In this document: positions 1 through 8,981 of the stretch, piece by piece
How positions within the stretch are numbered: position 1 is the stretch's first letter
Layout: the number at the start of each line of letters is the position of its first letter
NCBI GenBank assembly: GCA_964543545.1
Contig: CAZIYT010000006.1
Location: forward strand, 1 to 64,000
Length of the DNA stretch: 64,000 nucleotides
Reading direction: 5' to 3'
Source of the DNA: UBA4416 sp964543545
Lineage (GTDB): Bacteria > Bacteroidota > Bacteroidia > B-17B0 > Aurantibacillaceae
Notes under the pieces: model-generated
What the model saw: only the letters and a program-made list of their open reading frames with translations
Database searches by the model: none
What the model was told of the DNA's origin: nothing
Translations under genes and position numbers: made by a program

Positions 1-603
1 TTCCGGTTTTTTATACCGGGCATTCGAACCCGCTACGAAGTCGTTTACAACGGCTATGATAGCGATAAATGGTTTTGCGATACCGGGAAGCAAACCGCTT
101 CTTTTGTGACCGTAGGAGCAGGGCTCGGATCGCGCTTCGGCTTTGAGCTGAAAGGCATCGACCTTATTTTTGAGGTGGCATCGCGCTTTCCGGAAGCGAC
201 CTTTTATATTGTGGGAGGCGGAGCCATTCAAAAACAGCCTCCTCCGAATGTCAAGCTGTTAGACAAAATTCCGAATGAGGAATTGCAGCGCTTTTTAAGC
301 AGGATCCGCTTTTATATGCAGCTCTCTGTATCAGAGGGCTTTCCCAACGCCTTGTCGGAGGCCATGTTGTGTGAATGCGTTCCCATCGTTTCCAATGTAG
401 GAGGAATGCCGGATATTGTTTCCGATACGGGCTTTATCCTCAAACATAAAAATACAGATGATTTATCGGCTATCATTGATAGCGCTTTAAAAAGTGATAT
501 GCTGGACAGCCTGGGTAAACATGCCCGGGAAAGGATTAAGCACAATTTTACGTTTGAAAACAGGAAGCAAAAGTTATTATCTCTGATCAACAAATTAGGA
601 TAG
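1..603 (+). CDS. Glycosyltransferase family 4, C-terminal part (5' end outside window)
   Basis: The reading frame is open from base 1, so the gene begins before the window; the first in-frame GTG (106) is internal, because the upstream codons read as protein (VVYNGYDSDKW). The visible 200 residues are the nucleotide-sugar-binding half of a GT-B glycosyltransferase. The signature is an acidic pair in the stretch SEGFPNALSEAM (the E-x7-E motif), followed by a typical SNVGGMPDIV turn. It probably transfers a sugar to a lipid-linked precursor at the cytoplasmic face of the membrane. The flippase gene starts one base after its stop, so they share an operon. The acceptor and sugar cannot be told from sequence. 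Confidence 0.85.
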   Translation, partial: FRFFIPGIRTRYEVVYNGYDSDKWFCDTGKQTASFVTVGAGLGSRFGFELKGIDLIFEVASRFPEATFYIVGGGAIQKQPPPNVKLLDKIPNEELQRFLSRIRFYMQLSVSEGFPNALSEAMLCECVPIVSNVGGMPDIVSDTGFILKHKNTDDLSAIIDSALKSDMLDSLGKHARERIKHNFTFENRKQKLLSLINKLG

Positions 604-604
604 G

Positions 605-2083
605 ATGGGAGTTATTAAACGGCAAGGCATAACAAATACGGTGATCACCTACATTGGGATCCTCATAGGCGCCATCAATATTATTTTTATCCAGCCTAAG
701 CTGCTTAGCCCCGAAGAGCTGGGCCTTACACGGCTTCTGTATGACTTTGCCTATATGGCCGGTTTGGCGGTGCCTCTCGGCCTCCCGAATATCATCGTTA
801 AGTTCTTTCCTTTTTTTAAGAGCGTCGAAAAAAAACATCATGGTTTTGGGGGGTTTGTGCTCCTCGTATTTTTTATAGGCTTTGCGATCTCGGCCTCTGT
901 TCTGCTCATCCTTAAGCCGTCGATTACGGATCTGTATAAAGAGGATGCCGACCTGTTTGTCAGGTACTTTAATTTTATATTTCCCTTCATGTTCATTGTA
1001 TCGGCAATAACGGTAACTACAGCGTATTGTCAATCCCTGTTCAAGTCTACGGTGCCGTCTTTTTTGAATGATATTTTTTTGAGGCTCGGAGTAATCGTGG
1101 TCACCATCCTGTACTTCAACAGGCTGATTAGTCTGGACGTCTATATTTACCTGTTCATCGGGCTTTACGCCATCGAACTGGTGCTGATCATGGCTTATAT
1201 TCTCCTGATCGACAAGATCTCCTTTAAGCCTAATAAGGAACTCTTTCGTGTCCATAGCCCGAAGGCCATGCTGAAATTCGGTTTGTTGCTTTGCCTGGCC
1301 TCCTTTGCGTCGATTGGTGTCCGGAAGGTTGATGCGCTTTTCCTTGGGTCTTTATCACTGGGGTTAGTAGCCGTATACACAACGGCAGTCTTCATCTCTT
1401 CTTTTATTGAAGTCCCTCTGGGTGCCCTGGAAAGGATCAGTCATACCAAAATAGCAGACAACTTTGCAAAAGGCAATATGACCGAAATAGAAAAAATTTA
1501 TAAAGATTCCGTGAAGTATTTATTATTGATCGGTGGACTTTTATTCATTGGTATCTACGCCTGCACAGGCTATGTGTATGAGCTGGCAAGGCTTCCTGAG
1601 ACCTACCAGGCCTGTCTCGATGTGGTATACATCGTTAGCCTCGGAAGCCTGATCAATATCTCGACAGGTATTAATTCCGCGCTCATCTTCTATTCAAAAT
1701 ACTATATCCTCGGTACGGGCTTGCTCGTTGTCACCTTAGTCATTACCGTGGTGTTGAATCTTCTCCTGATCCCGGTTTACGGCATCTACGGTGCCGCTAT
1801 AGCTTCTGCGATCGGCTCCTTCATTTACAATGCCATGAAATTCCTCTTCATCTATTGGAAATTCAAATTCCAGCCCTATACCCTCAGCTCGGTTTACATT
1901 GCCGTGTTGATCGTGCTCTGTAGCCTGGTTTCTTTTTTCCTGCCGGAGATGACAAGCAGTCCTTTTATTAACTTAGTGATAAAAGGCGGCATTGTTTCAG
2001 GGATTTATATTTTAACCATCTATAAGCTTAATATTGCACCTGATCTATTTCAGATGATCTCAGCAAGGTTCAGGAAAGTATAA
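605..2083 (+). CDS. Polysaccharide flippase (Wzx/MATE-like oligosaccharide exporter)
   Basis: A 492-residue integral membrane protein with hydrophobic segments throughout (about 12-14 helices). The N-terminus (QGITNTVITYIGILIGAINI) is the usual opening of Bacteroidota polysaccharide-biosynthesis flippases, and length fits the family. It likely moves an undecaprenyl-linked oligosaccharide from the inner to the outer face of the cytoplasmic membrane. The ATG at 605 follows the upstream glycosyltransferase stop by one base, and another glycosyltransferase follows 35 bases downstream. This gives a GT-flippase-GT block typical of the end of a capsule or exopolysaccharide cluster. The polymer is unknown. 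Confidence 0.85.
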   Translation: MGVIKRQGITNTVITYIGILIGAINIIFIQPKLLSPEELGLTRLLYDFAYMAGLAVPLGLPNIIVKFFPFFKSVEKKHHGFGGFVLLVFFIGFAISASVLLILKPSITDLYKEDADLFVRYFNFIFPFMFIVSAITVTTAYCQSLFKSTVPSFLNDIFLRLGVIVVTILYFNRLISLDVYIYLFIGLYAIELVLIMAYILLIDKISFKPNKELFRVHSPKAMLKFGLLLCLASFASIGVRKVDALFLGSLSLGLVAVYTTAVFISSFIEVPLGALERISHTKIADNFAKGNMTEIEKIYKDSVKYLLLIGGLLFIGIYACTGYVYELARLPETYQACLDVVYIVSLGSLINISTGINSALIFYSKYYILGTGLLVVTLVITVVLNLLLIPVYGIYGAAIASAIGSFIYNAMKFLFIYWKFKFQPYTLSSVYIAVLIVLCSLVSFFLPEMTSSPFINLVIKGGIVSGIYILTIYKLNIAPDLFQMISARFRKV

Positions 2084-2118
2084 TAGGGTATAGCCTGGTT
2101 GCGAAAGGCAGACAACGT

Positions 2119-3429
2119 ATGAAAAAAGTTCTCATCATCACTTACTATTGGCCTCCTACAGGTGGAGCGGGAGTACAGCGCTGGCTCAAGTTCAGTAAGT
2201 ATTTTCGTGGCTTTGGCTGGGAGCCGGTCATCTATACGCCTTCCAATCCTGATTTCCCGATCTTCGATGACACACTGCTACACGATGTGCCTAAAGACCT
2301 TACCGTGCTCAAAACCGCCATTACCGAACCTTACGACATTTACCGCCGGATCATGCGTAAGAAAAAAACGGAAACGGTAAACCAGGGATTCTTATCCGAA
2401 GGAAAAGAAAATACAGTACTACAGGCGGCGATGATCTGGATCCGCGGGAATTTCTTTATTCCCGATGCCCGCATGTTCTGGATCAAACCTTCTGTGAAAT
2501 ACCTGTCGGAGTATATTAAAACGAATGCCATCGATGCGGTGATCAGCACGGGGCCGCCGCATAGCATGCACCTGATCGCGCTTGGGCTGAAAGAGAAATT
2601 CAATCTTCCCTGGATTGCCGATTTCCGTGATCCCTGGACACAGATCGATTTCTACGATCAGCTGAAGCTCTCGGGCTTTGCTGATAGAAAACATAAGCGC
2701 CTGGAAAAAACGGTATTAACCAAAGCCGATAGGGTAGTGACTGTGAGCAAAAGTTGTGGCGCCGACCTCGAAGTGCTTGGTGGAAGAACAGTAGATGTGA
2801 TCACCAATGGCTACGATGAGGATGACTTTAAGTTTACCGAAGCGCTGACGCCTCTTCCCGGTTTCCTGTTCCATCATACAGGCGCTCTCAATAAGGACCG
2901 GAATCCCTATACGCTGTGGAAGGTGCTGGGCGATCTGTGCCGCGAAGATGCGCAGCTGAAGAAAGACCTGGTGCTCAAATTTACCGGGAAAACCGATGCC
3001 ATCGTTTTTGAAAGCCTCAAAGCAGAAGGACTGGAAGCGAATGCTCAAAAAACGGAATACATGCCGCACAGCGACGTGGTAAAGGTGATGGCGCAGTCTC
3101 CTGTGCTGCTGCTGCCCTTAAACAATACACCCAATAACAAAGGCGTACTTTCCGGGAAATTATTCGAGTACCTGGCGGCGCAACGCCCTATCTTTGGAAT
3201 CGGCCTTCCTGATGGCGATGCGGCAGAGATCCTCCGGGAAACCGGAGCAGGCAGCTTATTCGGCTTTGATGATTACGAAGGCATGAAGCAGGCCGTTAGA
3301 GAGCTGTATCACAACTATAAAGCGCAAAACCTGGTCATTCGGCCGGGAGCCATCACAAAATATTCCCGGAAAAGCTGCGCAGGTTCCTATACGGCGCTTC
3401 TGGATGGGATTAGCGCCGGCAAGCCTTAG
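2119..3429 (+). CDS. Glycosyltransferase family 4
   Basis: A 436-residue GT-B fold glycosyltransferase. The N-terminus VLIITYYWPPTGGAGVQR is the donor/acceptor loop seen in many Bacteroidota GT4 enzymes. A central WIADFRDPWT motif and a C-terminal GKLFEYLAAQRPIFGIG segment, the sugar-nucleotide pocket, complete the pattern. No signal peptide or membrane helix is evident, so it acts at the cytoplasmic face. It is the last gene of the polysaccharide operon, being followed by two hairpins and then genes on the other strand. Donor and acceptor are not predictable. Confidence 0.85.
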   Translation: MKKVLIITYYWPPTGGAGVQRWLKFSKYFRGFGWEPVIYTPSNPDFPIFDDTLLHDVPKDLTVLKTAITEPYDIYRRIMRKKKTETVNQGFLSEGKENTVLQAAMIWIRGNFFIPDARMFWIKPSVKYLSEYIKTNAIDAVISTGPPHSMHLIALGLKEKFNLPWIADFRDPWTQIDFYDQLKLSGFADRKHKRLEKTVLTKADRVVTVSKSCGADLEVLGGRTVDVITNGYDEDDFKFTEALTPLPGFLFHHTGALNKDRNPYTLWKVLGDLCREDAQLKKDLVLKFTGKTDAIVFESLKAEGLEANAQKTEYMPHSDVVKVMAQSPVLLLPLNNTPNNKGVLSGKLFEYLAAQRPIFGIGLPDGDAAEILRETGAGSLFGFDDYEGMKQAVRELYHNYKAQNLVIRPGAITKYSRKSCAGSYTALLDGISAGKP

Positions 3430-3451
3430 CCTGTATATACTTTATAAAAAA

Positions 3452-3477
3452 CGCTTCCGGCTTTTCTTCCGGAAGCG
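3452..3477. terminator. Hairpin terminator, likely bidirectional
   Basis: Perfect 9-bp arms CGCTTCCGG / CCGGAAGCG (3452-3460, 3469-3477) surround an 8-base loop. On the minus strand the stem is followed by a run of six T, and on the plus strand by a looser T-rich stretch. It lies between the convergent glycosyltransferase and lipoprotein genes. Confidence 0.7.
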
Positions 3478-3598
3478 CTTGTGCCATCTTTTTGATTATT
3501 TTTATAGCACGAAGTTTATTGGTCTGCAAGGCCCCGTGATTTAAGTCATTAAATCACCCGATCGCCAAATCAGGTCTCGCAATCATTAGATTTACCAG

Positions 3599-3630
3599 GG
3601 CTGTATTCTTAACGGGATACGGCCTTTTTT
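3599..3630 (+). terminator. Rho-independent terminator of the polysaccharide operon (second hairpin)
   Basis: Arms GGCTGTAT (3599-3606) and ATACGGCC (3617-3624) pair over 8 bp with one G-T wobble, and six T follow directly. It is on the plus strand downstream of the glycosyltransferase, after the first hairpin. Confidence 0.6.
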
Positions 3631-3689
3631 ACAAGCAAATTCCAATGAAAAGATCAGGCCAACAACAGCCTGCTCTTTAACCAATCGTT

Positions 3690-4370
3690 TTAATTAACTT
3701 TTACTTTGAAGGTGATCTCCACATCCGTTTCTCCCGGGGCATAGGTGCCATCCTTCGCTCCCGGCTGGTGCCTTAAAGCAACCGTGAGCGGATAGGTCGT
3801 TCCTGCCGTGGAAGCCGCTGCCCTCCAGCGTGTTTTGAGGCCCACGCTACGCTGAGGATTCCCGTTATCGATGTCCAGGTATTTGATCAGGATGTTGCTG
3901 CCGTTTGTCTGCACGGTATAGGGAACCGTGCTGCTGATGACCGTATTGGCATTGTTTCCGGTAGCTGCAGGGTTTCCGTTAAAGAACAGCATGTGCTCAT
4001 TGGATTCTGCGCCGGCGATAACGTTGGAGGTACTGTCCGTTGGGTTCTTTGATTCATCGAGGATGTACACCTGCGTGAAATAGGTGGTGTTGGAAAGCAG
4101 GACGAGGGTATCATGTGTGCCGCTCTCATTCAGGAATGAGCCTGCGGCTCCTCCGTCTCCGTCAGGATCTTTGTAGGCATAGGTTTTTACAAGGCCGCTT
4201 ACCGAATCTTTCAGGGCCAGGCGCACGGTGGTAATTACTTCCGGCGGGTCGGTCGGTGCGATGGGATTGTCTACCGCAGGCACATCTATTTGATGGTCTT
4301 TCTTTTTGCAGGCACTGAAGCTCAGCGCTGCGATTGCCACACAGGCAATGGTTTTGATGGTTGTTGTCAT
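3690..4370 (-). CDS. Secreted lipoprotein paired with the ZnuD-like TonB receptor
   Basis: 226 residues with a lipoprotein signal: a hydrophobic stretch ends in SFSAC with Cys21, followed by KKK. The mature part has repeated acidic turns (DPDGDGG) and ends in a beta-rich segment with LRHQPG and GETDVEITFKV. This pattern resembles short Bacteroidota proteins often labelled 'type 1 periplasmic binding fold', which sit beside TonB receptors; that name is not supported by any fold visible here. It lies 208 bases downstream of the receptor on the same strand, behind a region rich in ATTCGTAT repeats. Inference: a surface or periplasmic accessory of the receptor, perhaps in metal capture. Confidence 0.6.
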   Translation of the reverse strand: MTTTIKTIACVAIAALSFSACKKKDHQIDVPAVDNPIAPTDPPEVITTVRLALKDSVSGLVKTYAYKDPDGDGGAAGSFLNESGTHDTLVLLSNTTYFTQVYILDESKNPTDSTSNVIAGAESNEHMLFFNGNPAATGNNANTVISSTVPYTVQTNGSNILIKYLDIDNGNPQRSVGLKTRWRAAASTAGTTYPLTVALRHQPGAKDGTYAPGETDVEITFKVKVN

Positions 4371-4453
4371 TTGCTTGTTGTTTTTATTGGTTAATTGTTG
4401 TTTTGTATGGGAACAATGGTTGTTGTCTATTGTATTTTATTATTATCGATCTC

Positions 4454-4548
4454 ATACGAATATACTAATCCGGGTATGCAGTAGATTTGAAAACATAGAT
4501 TAATATATTCGTATTGAATTCGTAATTATCATTCTTGCTTATTCGTAT
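4454..4548. repeat. Inverted and direct copies of ATTCGTAT upstream of the lipoprotein gene
   Basis: A perfect 11-bp inverted repeat, ATACGAATATA (4454-4464) and TATATTCGTAT (4504-4514), is followed by further ATTCGTA copies at about 4518-4524 and 4541-4548. The region lies between the receptor stop and the lipoprotein start. Read on the minus strand, the first copy gives TATATTCG, a near match to the TAnnTTTG -7 box. It may be a promoter with operator copies; this is inference. Confidence 0.4.
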
Positions 4549-4578
4549 TCCATCTCTTGACTCACTCTCACTACTCAT

Positions 4579-6921
4579 CTACTTATCGTAAATCACCAGC
4601 GGCACTTTAATTCTTAGCGTAAAATTCCTTCCCTGGCTGTCGGCAAAATAGCGGAAGCGGTCCAGGTAATCCCTGTATTGCGCATTCAACAAATTGGTGG
4701 CGGCGAAGCTGATGTTCAGGCGTTGTTTCCCGAATTTAAAACCCGCACCGATCTCGGCGCTCAGTAAGCCATAGGCTTTGGGAGGAGGCGCAAAATCCGT
4801 GCTGTCAGGCACACGCCACTGTTTGGTCACGTATTGGTAACCGATCTGTACATAGGCTTCTTTCACCGATTTTGAAACATCCGTAAAGGCCTTTGCATCC
4901 AGCGAGTAACGGTCGGATGGCATATATACCAGGTAATCCTTGATCGTATAATTCCAGGCCCGGAGGATCATCGCTTTTGCCGTGAGCTGTAAATGCTTAA
5001 AAAGCTCCGCGCTTGCTTTCCCGTCGATCCCGCTGATGCGCGCATCGGCCTGCAGGTAATTAAAAACCGGGTAAGCGCCTTTGATGGTGAGCTCCGGCTG
5101 CATCGCAGGATTGAGGTAAATGAAATTGCTGAACTGGTTGTGGTAAGCTGTCACTTCAAGTGTGTACTTCCGGGTCTGGTAAAGCCCGGTAGCGGTAATG
5201 TTGTATACCTGCTCTGTTTTTAAATTGGGATTACCGCGTTCGATAGAGCCGAGGCCCTGGTGCAGGCCGTTGCTGTAGAGCTCGTTGGGAGCCGGTGCGC
5301 GCCAGGCAGAGCCTGCATTGATAAAGACGTTGAGGTTTTCTTTCGGCTTGATAATAGAGCCCACATTCCAGGAAATATTACTGAAATTCAGGTCGGGAGA
5401 CTGAAGCGCATTGCCAATGTAGTAGTAGGATTTTAAATTTTTCTGATCATACCTCACACCCGCTTCCAGCTCGATGTGCTGCCTCACGTAGCGCTCTGTG
5501 GCAAAGACGCCAAAGGTGTTGTTCAGGAAATTCGGAATAAAGAACCGGCCGAGGTACACATTTTTCTGGTTCATGTAGCTGCCGCCAAACTGCCCGCGAA
5601 AGGATTTGATGTTGAGGTGCTCCAGCACAAGGTCCACCGTTTGCGATGCAATGCGGTAATCCAGGTCGGGCTTGTTCGGATCCACATAGCCGGTGCTGCG
5701 CGGTGGCGTTTTATCGAACTCCTTACGGATATTATACTGGTAGGCATACTGCACATTCATGAGCCAGCGTGGCGCCAGGTGAATGTGCATTTTTACTTTG
5801 GCCAGCTCATGGCTCACATCCTGGTAAGGCCGGCCGATATCGTAAGAAAACGAAGCAAGGCTGTCCTGCGGCTTGGCCGAGTTAAAAGCCGCTTTCAGAT
5901 CGGTGAGGTTGCCGATGTGCGCCCCGGTGAAAATGCCTACCTTCGTATTGAATTGAGAATAGTAGGCTTCCACGCCAATGTTTTTGCGGTGGTAGCCAAG
6001 CGTGTAGGAATAGTTCATTTCTTCAACGCCCGTATTTTTCAGGTAGTAAGTGGGCGTCTGGATGTTTCCGCCTTTTTTATAGGTGCCCTGCACACGCCAG
6101 CTCAGGCCTTTCAGCTTATCGAAATAACCCTGCAAAATGCCCGAGGCCACGCCTGCCTGTCCGTTGCTCATGCCCACGAGGTTCACCTCGCCCGTTACTG
6201 CTGCCGTATCCGGCAGGTCGTTTGGCTCTACCAGGATCACACCCGCCATCGCATCACTGCCGTAGCGCACGGCGTTAGCGCCTTTGATCACCGATAGCTT
6301 CTGTGCAATGAAAGGATCGATCTCCGGCGCATGCTCATTGCCCCATTGCTGGCCTTCCTGCCGGATGCCGTTGTTCAGGATCAGGATCCTGTAGCCCTGC
6401 ATACCGTGAATCATCGGCTTGGAGATGGTGCTTCCCGTATTCAGGGTTGTCACGCCGCTCACCAGTTTCAGCGATTCTCCCAGCGATTGTCCTCTCGTCC
6501 GGTCCAGGTCCTTGTCTTTGATGTCGTTTACCGTTTGTGATTTGATCATCTCCGGCTGCTTATCCATCACATCGATCTCATCCAGCTCCACCGCGCTGTG
6601 AGGCAGCCTGACCGTGAGCTTCTGATCCTTTTTGATCTCCACGCTGATCACCGTATCCCTGCAGCCCACATGTCGGATCACCAGGTCATGCCTGCCGGCA
6701 CACAGCCCGGCAAACTTAAAATTCCCATGCGCATTCGTGATCTGCGTCTGGTTGTTTTCTTTCAGGATCACAAAGGTGCCATCCAGCTCTTTACCATCAT
6801 CCAGGTCAATGATCTTGCCGCTCAGCACGTAAGGGCAGGGGTCCGGCGTTTGCGAAAAAACAGGCTGCAGGCTGCATAGCAATAATGCAGGAAGGAATAT
6901 GCGTGGGCATATACTCAACAT
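4579..6921 (-). CDS. TonB-dependent outer-membrane receptor, ZnuD-like
   Basis: 780 residues. A signal peptide (MLSICPRIFLPALLLCSLQPVFSQ) is followed by a carboxypeptidase-like regulatory domain (about 30-110). Next come a plug domain with GESLKLVSGVTTLN and IHGMQGYRILILNNG, then a 22-strand barrel. The stretch WRAPAPNELYSNGLHQG...GNPNLKTEQ and the end (LNAQYRDYLDRFRYFADSQGRN) are typical of zinc-type (ZnuD) receptors. It imports a ligand across the outer membrane using TonB energy. Neighbours are a small His-containing RGPP protein and yidD upstream and a lipoprotein downstream. Zinc as substrate is inference; heme or another metal is possible. Confidence 0.8.
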   Translation of the reverse strand: MLSICPRIFLPALLLCSLQPVFSQTPDPCPYVLSGKIIDLDDGKELDGTFVILKENNQTQITNAHGNFKFAGLCAGRHDLVIRHVGCRDTVISVEIKKDQKLTVRLPHSAVELDEIDVMDKQPEMIKSQTVNDIKDKDLDRTRGQSLGESLKLVSGVTTLNTGSTISKPMIHGMQGYRILILNNGIRQEGQQWGNEHAPEIDPFIAQKLSVIKGANAVRYGSDAMAGVILVEPNDLPDTAAVTGEVNLVGMSNGQAGVASGILQGYFDKLKGLSWRVQGTYKKGGNIQTPTYYLKNTGVEEMNYSYTLGYHRKNIGVEAYYSQFNTKVGIFTGAHIGNLTDLKAAFNSAKPQDSLASFSYDIGRPYQDVSHELAKVKMHIHLAPRWLMNVQYAYQYNIRKEFDKTPPRSTGYVDPNKPDLDYRIASQTVDLVLEHLNIKSFRGQFGGSYMNQKNVYLGRFFIPNFLNNTFGVFATERYVRQHIELEAGVRYDQKNLKSYYYIGNALQSPDLNFSNISWNVGSIIKPKENLNVFINAGSAWRAPAPNELYSNGLHQGLGSIERGNPNLKTEQVYNITATGLYQTRKYTLEVTAYHNQFSNFIYLNPAMQPELTIKGAYPVFNYLQADARISGIDGKASAELFKHLQLTAKAMILRAWNYTIKDYLVYMPSDRYSLDAKAFTDVSKSVKEAYVQIGYQYVTKQWRVPDSTDFAPPPKAYGLLSAEIGAGFKFGKQRLNISFAATNLLNAQYRDYLDRFRYFADSQGRNFTLRIKVPLVIYDK

Positions 6922-6950
6922 AAAAAATGGTGTTGGAAAAAACGCGAGGC

Positions 6951-7160
6951 TTATTTTACCGGATCATAGCCGCTACCTCCCCAGGGATGACAACGCAAAA
7001 TGCGTTTCAGTGCCATCCAGCTGCCTTTGAAGGCGCCATACTTATTAATGGCGTCTATTCCATACTGCGAACACGAAGGCGTGTAGCGGCAGGATGGTTT
7101 CAAGAGCGGAGAAATGCTGTATTGATAAAAGCGAATGATCGCCAGTGGTATAAACTTCAA
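6951..7160 (-). CDS. yidD: Membrane protein insertion efficiency factor YidD
   Basis: 69 residues, complete for the family. Diagnostic motifs are IRFYQYSISPLL, CRYTPSCSQYG with its conserved cysteines, and the end CHPWGGSGYDPV. The protein helps YidC insert membrane proteins. The start codon appears to be TTG at 7160: the protein then begins MKFIPLAIIRFYQ as in homologues, and no ATG lies nearby. It is usually found with rnpA and yidC, but here it sits 29 bases upstream of a TonB receptor, so it is probably co-transcribed with it. Confidence 0.9.
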   Translation of the reverse strand: MKFIPLAIIRFYQYSISPLLKPSCRYTPSCSQYGIDAINKYGAFKGSWMALKRILRCHPWGGSGYDPVK

Positions 7161-7207
7161 TAATTCCGTTTTAATGGTTAATGACTTAATTTAACTGACC
7201 GTATAAA

Positions 7208-7540
7208 TTAAGCTACCGGAGGACCGCGCAGAGGAGGCGTGGTGTATTTATTAGAAGTTGTATCTTCCTGTTTGTAGAAGAAAGAATGTTCCCTTGGCTC
7301 TTTAAAGGGAAGAAAGGTCAGAATGAATTTGAAGACCGTGTAATAAACCGGCGTGTCGAATTTTTCGAAATCACAGTCTTTGGTGTTCTGGTCATTATGG
7401 AACGAAAGCCCTGAAGACGCTTTCTCAATCGCATCATGCGTATGCCCCAGGAGCGAGTGGATATACACCTTTGGCACAGCTGCAAATAATACAACGGCCA
7501 GGAGGAAAGAAGAAAACAGTATTTTATATTTTGCTTTCAA
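7208..7540 (-). CDS. Small exported His-containing protein ending in RGPP
   Basis: 110 residues, starting at TTG 7540, since no ATG precedes the hydrophobic N-terminal segment (about 6-22). The mature part holds His28, His33, His35, His48 and Cys56, the first three in the stretch HSLLGHTH, and ends PPLRGPPVA. Small Bacteroidota proteins with an RGPP tail and scattered histidines occur upstream of metal receptors and efflux genes; this is from memory of the group, not a search. It is the first gene of the operon with yidD and the ZnuD-like receptor. A metal-binding or metal-sensing role is inference. Confidence 0.55.
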   Translation of the reverse strand: MKAKYKILFSSFLLAVVLFAAVPKVYIHSLLGHTHDAIEKASSGLSFHNDQNTKDCDFEKFDTPVYYTVFKFILTFLPFKEPREHSFFYKQEDTTSNKYTTPPLRGPPVA

Positions 7541-7565
7541 TGCTACAAATATAGGTCTTTTTTGA

Positions 7566-7600
7566 AAAAAACGATTTTCTTAACCTATTTTTAGAAAATC
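7566..7600 (-). terminator. AT-rich hairpin terminator of the GNAT gene
   Basis: Perfect 8-bp arms GATTTTCT / AGAAAATC (7573-7580, 7593-7600) enclose a 12-base loop. Read on the minus strand the stem is followed by seven T. It lies just after the acetyltransferase stop and before the metal-uptake operon. Confidence 0.5.
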
Positions 7601-7628
7601 CCCCGGGCTCCAATGGCTGTTAGCCTGC

Positions 7629-8147
7629 TCATACATCCTCAAACTCTCTGGCATACTCTACCGTTCCGCTCACCCCGGCAAGACTCCCCGGCTTAAGCTC
7701 CAGGGCCATGAAGGCATTGGAAGGCACCTCGAAAGGAGCTTTGATCTGCCATCCGGCGGCCGGTAGAAATCCAAATTTCGGATAATAATGTTCGTGGCCA
7801 AGCACAATCACGGAATCATAGCCCAGCTCAAGGGCTTTTTGAAGACCGGCCCTGATGAGTGCGCTGCCGATGCCTTTGTGTTGATGATCAGGATGGACAG
7901 ATACAGGAGCAAGCGCCAGGCTTTCATGTACAGCCGGGCTATTCTTAATAAAGATTTTTGTAAACAGGATATGCCCGCTGATAGCCTGATTGTTTAAGGC
8001 CACGAGGGAGAGGCCCGGAATAAAGGTTGTGCTTTTGCGCAGGGCATTGACCAGGTTTGCTTCATTCGCCTGTTTGAAGGCCAGCTCATGGACACTGTAT
8101 ACGGCCTCGTAGTCCTGTGGGGTTTCTTCTCTGATCTCTGTTGTCAT
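7629..8147 (-). CDS. GNAT-family N-acetyltransferase (YhbS-like)
   Basis: 172 residues from the ATG at 8147 (MTTEIREETPQDYEAVY). An in-frame start at 8207 would add 20 residues unlike the family, so it is not used. The acetyl-CoA loop is seen as VHPDHQHKGIGSALIRAGL, and the C-terminal core has GHEHYYPKFGF, which is typical of the YhbS subgroup. It transfers an acetyl group from acetyl-CoA to an unknown amine. It appears to be transcribed alone, with a hairpin behind it. Confidence 0.8.
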   Translation of the reverse strand: MTTEIREETPQDYEAVYSVHELAFKQANEANLVNALRKSTTFIPGLSLVALNNQAISGHILFTKIFIKNSPAVHESLALAPVSVHPDHQHKGIGSALIRAGLQKALELGYDSVIVLGHEHYYPKFGFLPAAGWQIKAPFEVPSNAFMALELKPGSLAGVSGTVEYAREFEDV

Positions 8148-8981
8148 GCGGCGGTGGTTCTGGTTAAACCATAAACGGATATTAAATGTAATCATTTTCT
8201 CTGTCACCGTTCAGAAAAATAAACGGCGTATCTCATCATTCAGGCTCCCAGATTGGCTTTGAAGAGCTCATGGAGCATGAGATAATAAACATACTATACA
8301 GATGTGAAAAACAATGGACAACATGATAAGCCTGTACATAATCCGGCTTTATTTCTGAATACATGCTATATCAAACAGGAGAATCTGAGAATTTAAAATG
8401 GGGGCATCTAATACTTAAGCGTCTACGTAATCTTACGTGAATTTTGCTCGTAAAAATTCAGTTGTGATTTATATGATCTTCTGAAATCATCATGAATAAA
8501 GGCTTGTGTGGATTTGTGAAACATGATTTTATTTTTTTTGATGATAAAGCGGGCATTATTTGCAAATGATGAGTGTGTTTTGCCAAAAAGGCGTTTCTTA
8601 AATTGCTTACAATAAATTTACATAGGCTTAAGCTTAAATGAATAAGCACTTATGCTTTGTAGCTCAACAATGACGGCTATTTCAGAGCGCCAGGCCTCCT
8701 TTTTTATTCAAAAACTGCTCGCGTAAAACTACGCGGATGCATGTAAATTTTTTATCTCGTGTGCGTTGAGTTAGCCCATTGATTTTGTTCCTGATTCATA
8801 GCTTTCATTAAGTCTTGTTGCTGTATAGATGCTGTAAACATAGGTGAATCATAAGAAAGAGTGTACAGGTTATAGAACAATTTCTTTACGAGTGCATTCT
8901 ACATTTGTCATGTTCTTAGGCCAGAGAATTACCCGCACCACTCATCATTCAATTTATTAACTACTAACCCAAAACAAGATC
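8148..8981. other. Long AT-rich intergenic region
   Basis: 834 bases between the divergent GNAT gene and a T9SS cargo gene. No convincing gene was found; a 63-codon minus frame at 8458-8649 has no family features. Two small hairpins are visible: GAATTTT/AAAATTC (8439-8459) and CGCGTA-AAAC-TACGCG (8720-8735). A -7-like box lies at 8900-8907. The region may hold a long leader or regulatory sites for the downstream gene. Confidence 0.5.
8900..8907 (+). promoter_or_regulatory. -7 box TACATTTG of the first T9SS cargo gene
   Basis: TACATTTG matches the Bacteroidota TAnnTTTG element and lies 74 bases upstream of the ATG at 8982. No clear -33 TTTG is seen at the expected distance. Confidence 0.45.

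Noticed and set aside
5476..6297. Open frame of 273 codons antisense to the TonB receptor
   Set aside because: It lies wholly inside a well-supported gene and has no family pattern or promoter; it mirrors the receptor's codon use.
8458..8649. 63-codon minus-strand frame in the long intergenic region
   Set aside because: No family features, no promoter, and an AT-rich context where chance frames are common.
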